A stretch of DNA of 64,000 nt from Actinopolyspora alba (lineage in GTDB: Bacteria > Actinomycetota > Actinomycetes > Mycobacteriales > Pseudonocardiaceae). The stretch spans positions 62,001 to 126,000 of the forward strand of contig NZ_FOMZ01000007.1 of the NCBI RefSeq assembly GCF_900112765.1. Direction: 5' to 3'. Of the stretch, positions 62,088 through 64,000 are shown piece after piece. A model generated the notes under the pieces. The model ran no database searches and had not been told where the DNA came from. It saw only the letters and a list, made by a program, of their open reading frames with translations. Positions within the stretch are counted from its first letter, which is position 1. Each line of letters begins with the position of its first letter. The translations under genes were made by a program, and so were the position numbers.

Positions 62088-64000
62088 GTGGACGATTCCG
62101 CGAGCGAACAGCAGCAGTGGGAACCGGAAGCCCACTACCCGCGCCACTGGGAGGCCGACGTCGTCCTCTCGGACGGCGGCACGGTTCATCTGCGGCCGAT
62201 CCTGCCCGCCGACGCCGATCAACTCGTGGCATTCCACGGCAGGCTCAGCGATCGCACCCGTTACTACCGCTACTTCTCGCCTTATCCGCGGATGCCGCAG
62301 CGCGACGTCGACCGCTTCAGCCGTGTGGACTACGTCAACCGGGTGGCGCTGGTGGCACTGCTCGGTGACGACATAGTCGCGGTGGGGCGCTTCGACCGGC
62401 TGCGTGAACCGGAGGAGTCGGCCGAGGTGGCGTTCGTGGTGCAGGACGGGCACCAAGGCAGAGGGCTCGGATCGATCCTGCTCGAACACCTCGCTGCCGC
62501 CGCGCGGGAGTGCGGTCTCAGCCGGTTCGTCGCCGAGGTCCTCGCCGAGAACTCCCAGATGGTCCGCGTTTTCCGTGATGCCGGTTACGAGGTCAAACGG
62601 GCCATGGAGGAGGGCTTGGTCCACCTGGAGTTCCCGCTCGACCCGACCGAGGAGTCACTGGCGGTCGCACGCGCCAGGGAACAGGCCGCCGAAGCCCGCA
62701 GCGTGCACAACCTGCTGCACCCGCGTTCGGTAGCGGTGATCGGCGCCTCCATCGCCCCGGACAAGATCGGCCACACCGTGCTGGCCAACCTGCTCGGGGC
62801 CGATTCCGCCGCACCGATATACCCGGTCAATCCGGAGCACCGGGCGGTGCGGGGAGTGCGTTCCTACGCCTCGGTGCTCGACATTCCCGACGACATAGAC
62901 CTGGCTGTGATCGCCATCCCCGCGGGCGGTGTCGCCGAGGTGCTGGACGCCTGCCTGACCAAGGGCGTCAAAGCGCTGCTGATCGTCAGCTCGGGTTTCA
63001 GCGAGGTCGGTCCCAGCGGTCGGGAGGCCGAGAGCAGCATGGTGCACCAGGCGCGGGTCTACGGTATGCGCGTGGTCGGCCCCAACGCGTTGGGTGTGGT
63101 CAACACCGACCCGGCCCAGCGGCTGAACGCCAGTCTGGCTCCGCGCCTGCCCGGGCGTGGCAGGACCGGGTTCTTCTGCCAGTCCGGGGCGCTGGGGGTG
63201 GCGATTCTGGCCGCGGCCACCGAGCGCGGCCTCGGGGTCTCCACGTTCGTCTCCGCGGGCAACCGTGCCGACCTTTCCGGCAACGACCTGCTGCAGTACT
63301 GGCAGACCGACACCGCCACCGACGTGGTGCTGCTGTACCTGGAGTCGTTCGGCAATCCGCGCAAGTTCGCTCGCCTGGCACGACGCCTGGGGCGCAGCAA
63401 ACCGATAATCGCGGTCAAGTCGGGACGTCACGCCGTGCGTGCGGGACTGGCCGCCACTTCGGTACGGATCGACGAGACCAGTGTGCAGGCGCTGTTCGAT
63501 CAGGCGGGCGTCATTCGGGTCGAGTCCGTGGCGCAGATGTTCGACGCCGCGCTGTTGTTGGCACACCAGCCACTGCCCGGTGGTGAGCGGGTGGCGATCG
63601 TGGGTAATTCGAGCGCGCTGGGGATGCTGGCCGCCGACGCCGCACTGGAGCAGGGGCTGCGTCCGGTCGTGGACCCGGTGGATGTCGGGGCCGCCGCCGG
63701 GCCCGAGGAGTTCGCCGCGGCGGTACGCTCCGCTGCCGAGAACAGCGAGGTGGACGCGTTGGTCACGGTGTTCGCCCCGCCCGTGGCCGTGCCGGGCACG
63801 GCTTACGCCAGGCAGCTGCGCACCGCGTTGCACGAGGCGGGAACGCTGCGGACCAAACCGGTGGTGAGCACCTTCCTCGCCGCAGAAGGAGTGCCGGACG
63901 AGCTGGCGGTTCCGGGACCGGACGGAACTCCGGGCCCCGGCTCGGTGCCCTCCTATCCCAGCCCGGAGCGGGCGGTGCTGGCGTTGGCCCGTGCCGTGCG
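62088..64000 (+). CDS. GNAT / NDP-forming acyl-CoA synthetase-like fusion, protein lysine acetyltransferase (3' end cut)
   Basis: About 637 residues are visible before the window ends. An N-terminal GNAT domain (about residues 20-180; AFVVQDGHQGRGLGSILLEH binds acetyl-CoA) is fused to an NDP-forming acyl-CoA synthetase-like region (LLHPRSVAVIGASIAPDKIG near 205, then FCQSGALGVAIL). The SHTG segment holding the phospho-His of active synthetases is replaced around residues 457-460 (TSVR), suggesting a sensor rather than an enzyme, as in Pat proteins. The GTG at 62088 has GAGAGG. It follows acuC by 133 bp, consistent with reversible acetylation. Confidence 0.92.
   Translation, partial: MDDSASEQQQWEPEAHYPRHWEADVVLSDGGTVHLRPILPADADQLVAFHGRLSDRTRYYRYFSPYPRMPQRDVDRFSRVDYVNRVALVALLGDDIVAVGRFDRLREPEESAEVAFVVQDGHQGRGLGSILLEHLAAAARECGLSRFVAEVLAENSQMVRVFRDAGYEVKRAMEEGLVHLEFPLDPTEESLAVARAREQAAEARSVHNLLHPRSVAVIGASIAPDKIGHTVLANLLGADSAAPIYPVNPEHRAVRGVRSYASVLDIPDDIDLAVIAIPAGGVAEVLDACLTKGVKALLIVSSGFSEVGPSGREAESSMVHQARVYGMRVVGPNALGVVNTDPAQRLNASLAPRLPGRGRTGFFCQSGALGVAILAAATERGLGVSTFVSAGNRADLSGNDLLQYWQTDTATDVVLLYLESFGNPRKFARLARRLGRSKPIIAVKSGRHAVRAGLAATSVRIDETSVQALFDQAGVIRVESVAQMFDAALLLAHQPLPGGERVAIVGNSSALGMLAADAALEQGLRPVVDPVDVGAAAGPEEFAAAVRSAAENSEVDALVTVFAPPVAVPGTAYARQLRTALHEAGTLRTKPVVSTFLAAEGVPDELAVPGPDGTPGPGSVPSYPSPERAVLALARAV

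Overview
The window is high-GC actinobacterial chromosome. It has strong SD sequences, many GTG/TTG starts, and gene content and order matching mycobacteria, streptomycetes and Pseudonocardiales. I infer a member of the Pseudonocardiales; the genus cannot be fixed from the sequence alone. No rRNA, tRNA, insertion sequence, prophage or CRISPR array was seen. Roughly 50 protein genes are called, mostly housekeeping, with a few short accessory stretches.

Region A (1-17.5 kb) follows the Mycobacterium tuberculosis Rv2187-Rv2170 block: acyl-CoA ligase (cut by the window start), metallophosphoesterase, SRPBCC protein, ArsA-like ATPase, acyltransferase, RNase AS, class II DAHP synthase (aroG), PknL kinase with its divergent DNA-binding partner, polyprenyl synthase, LppM-like lipoprotein and a GNAT enzyme. 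A phosphofructokinase and a DUF885 protein are added within it. Perfect palindromes, probably bidirectional terminators, separate the convergent pairs.

Region B (17.5-25.5 kb) holds the giant helicase gene lhr, a 39-aa membrane ORF upstream of it, DUF3046, a DUF4383 membrane protein, and recA-recX behind a LexA box.

Region C (25.5-35.6 kb) is more accessory. It has a lower-GC secreted cysteine protein, a HAD phosphatase, a siderophore-binding lipoprotein under an IdeR-type iron box, the Entner-Doudoroff pair edd-eda, a shortened solute-binding lipoprotein, and a gluABCD glutamate-type uptake operon.

Region D (36-52 kb) resumes the conserved order: miaB, a membrane protein, DUF349, miaA, dapF, hflX, a secreted protein, an MFS exporter, lexA, nrdR and nrdJ. 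Divergent from lexA, two abutting LexA boxes precede a gene for an arginine-rich single-pass membrane protein, in the position of the SOS division inhibitors ChiZ and DivS. This is the most interesting item in the window.

Region E (52-64 kb) has an S15 peptidase, DUF4192, a DHFR-like reductase, an ideR-galK-galE operon, a rhodanese, AcuC deacetylase and a GNAT/acyl-CoA synthetase fusion (cut by the window end). The last two look like opposing enzymes of reversible lysine acetylation.

Several regulators and their likely sites lie in the same window: LexA with boxes at recA, lexA and the divergent gene; IdeR with an iron box at the siderophore-binding gene; NrdR with a candidate box at nrdRJ.
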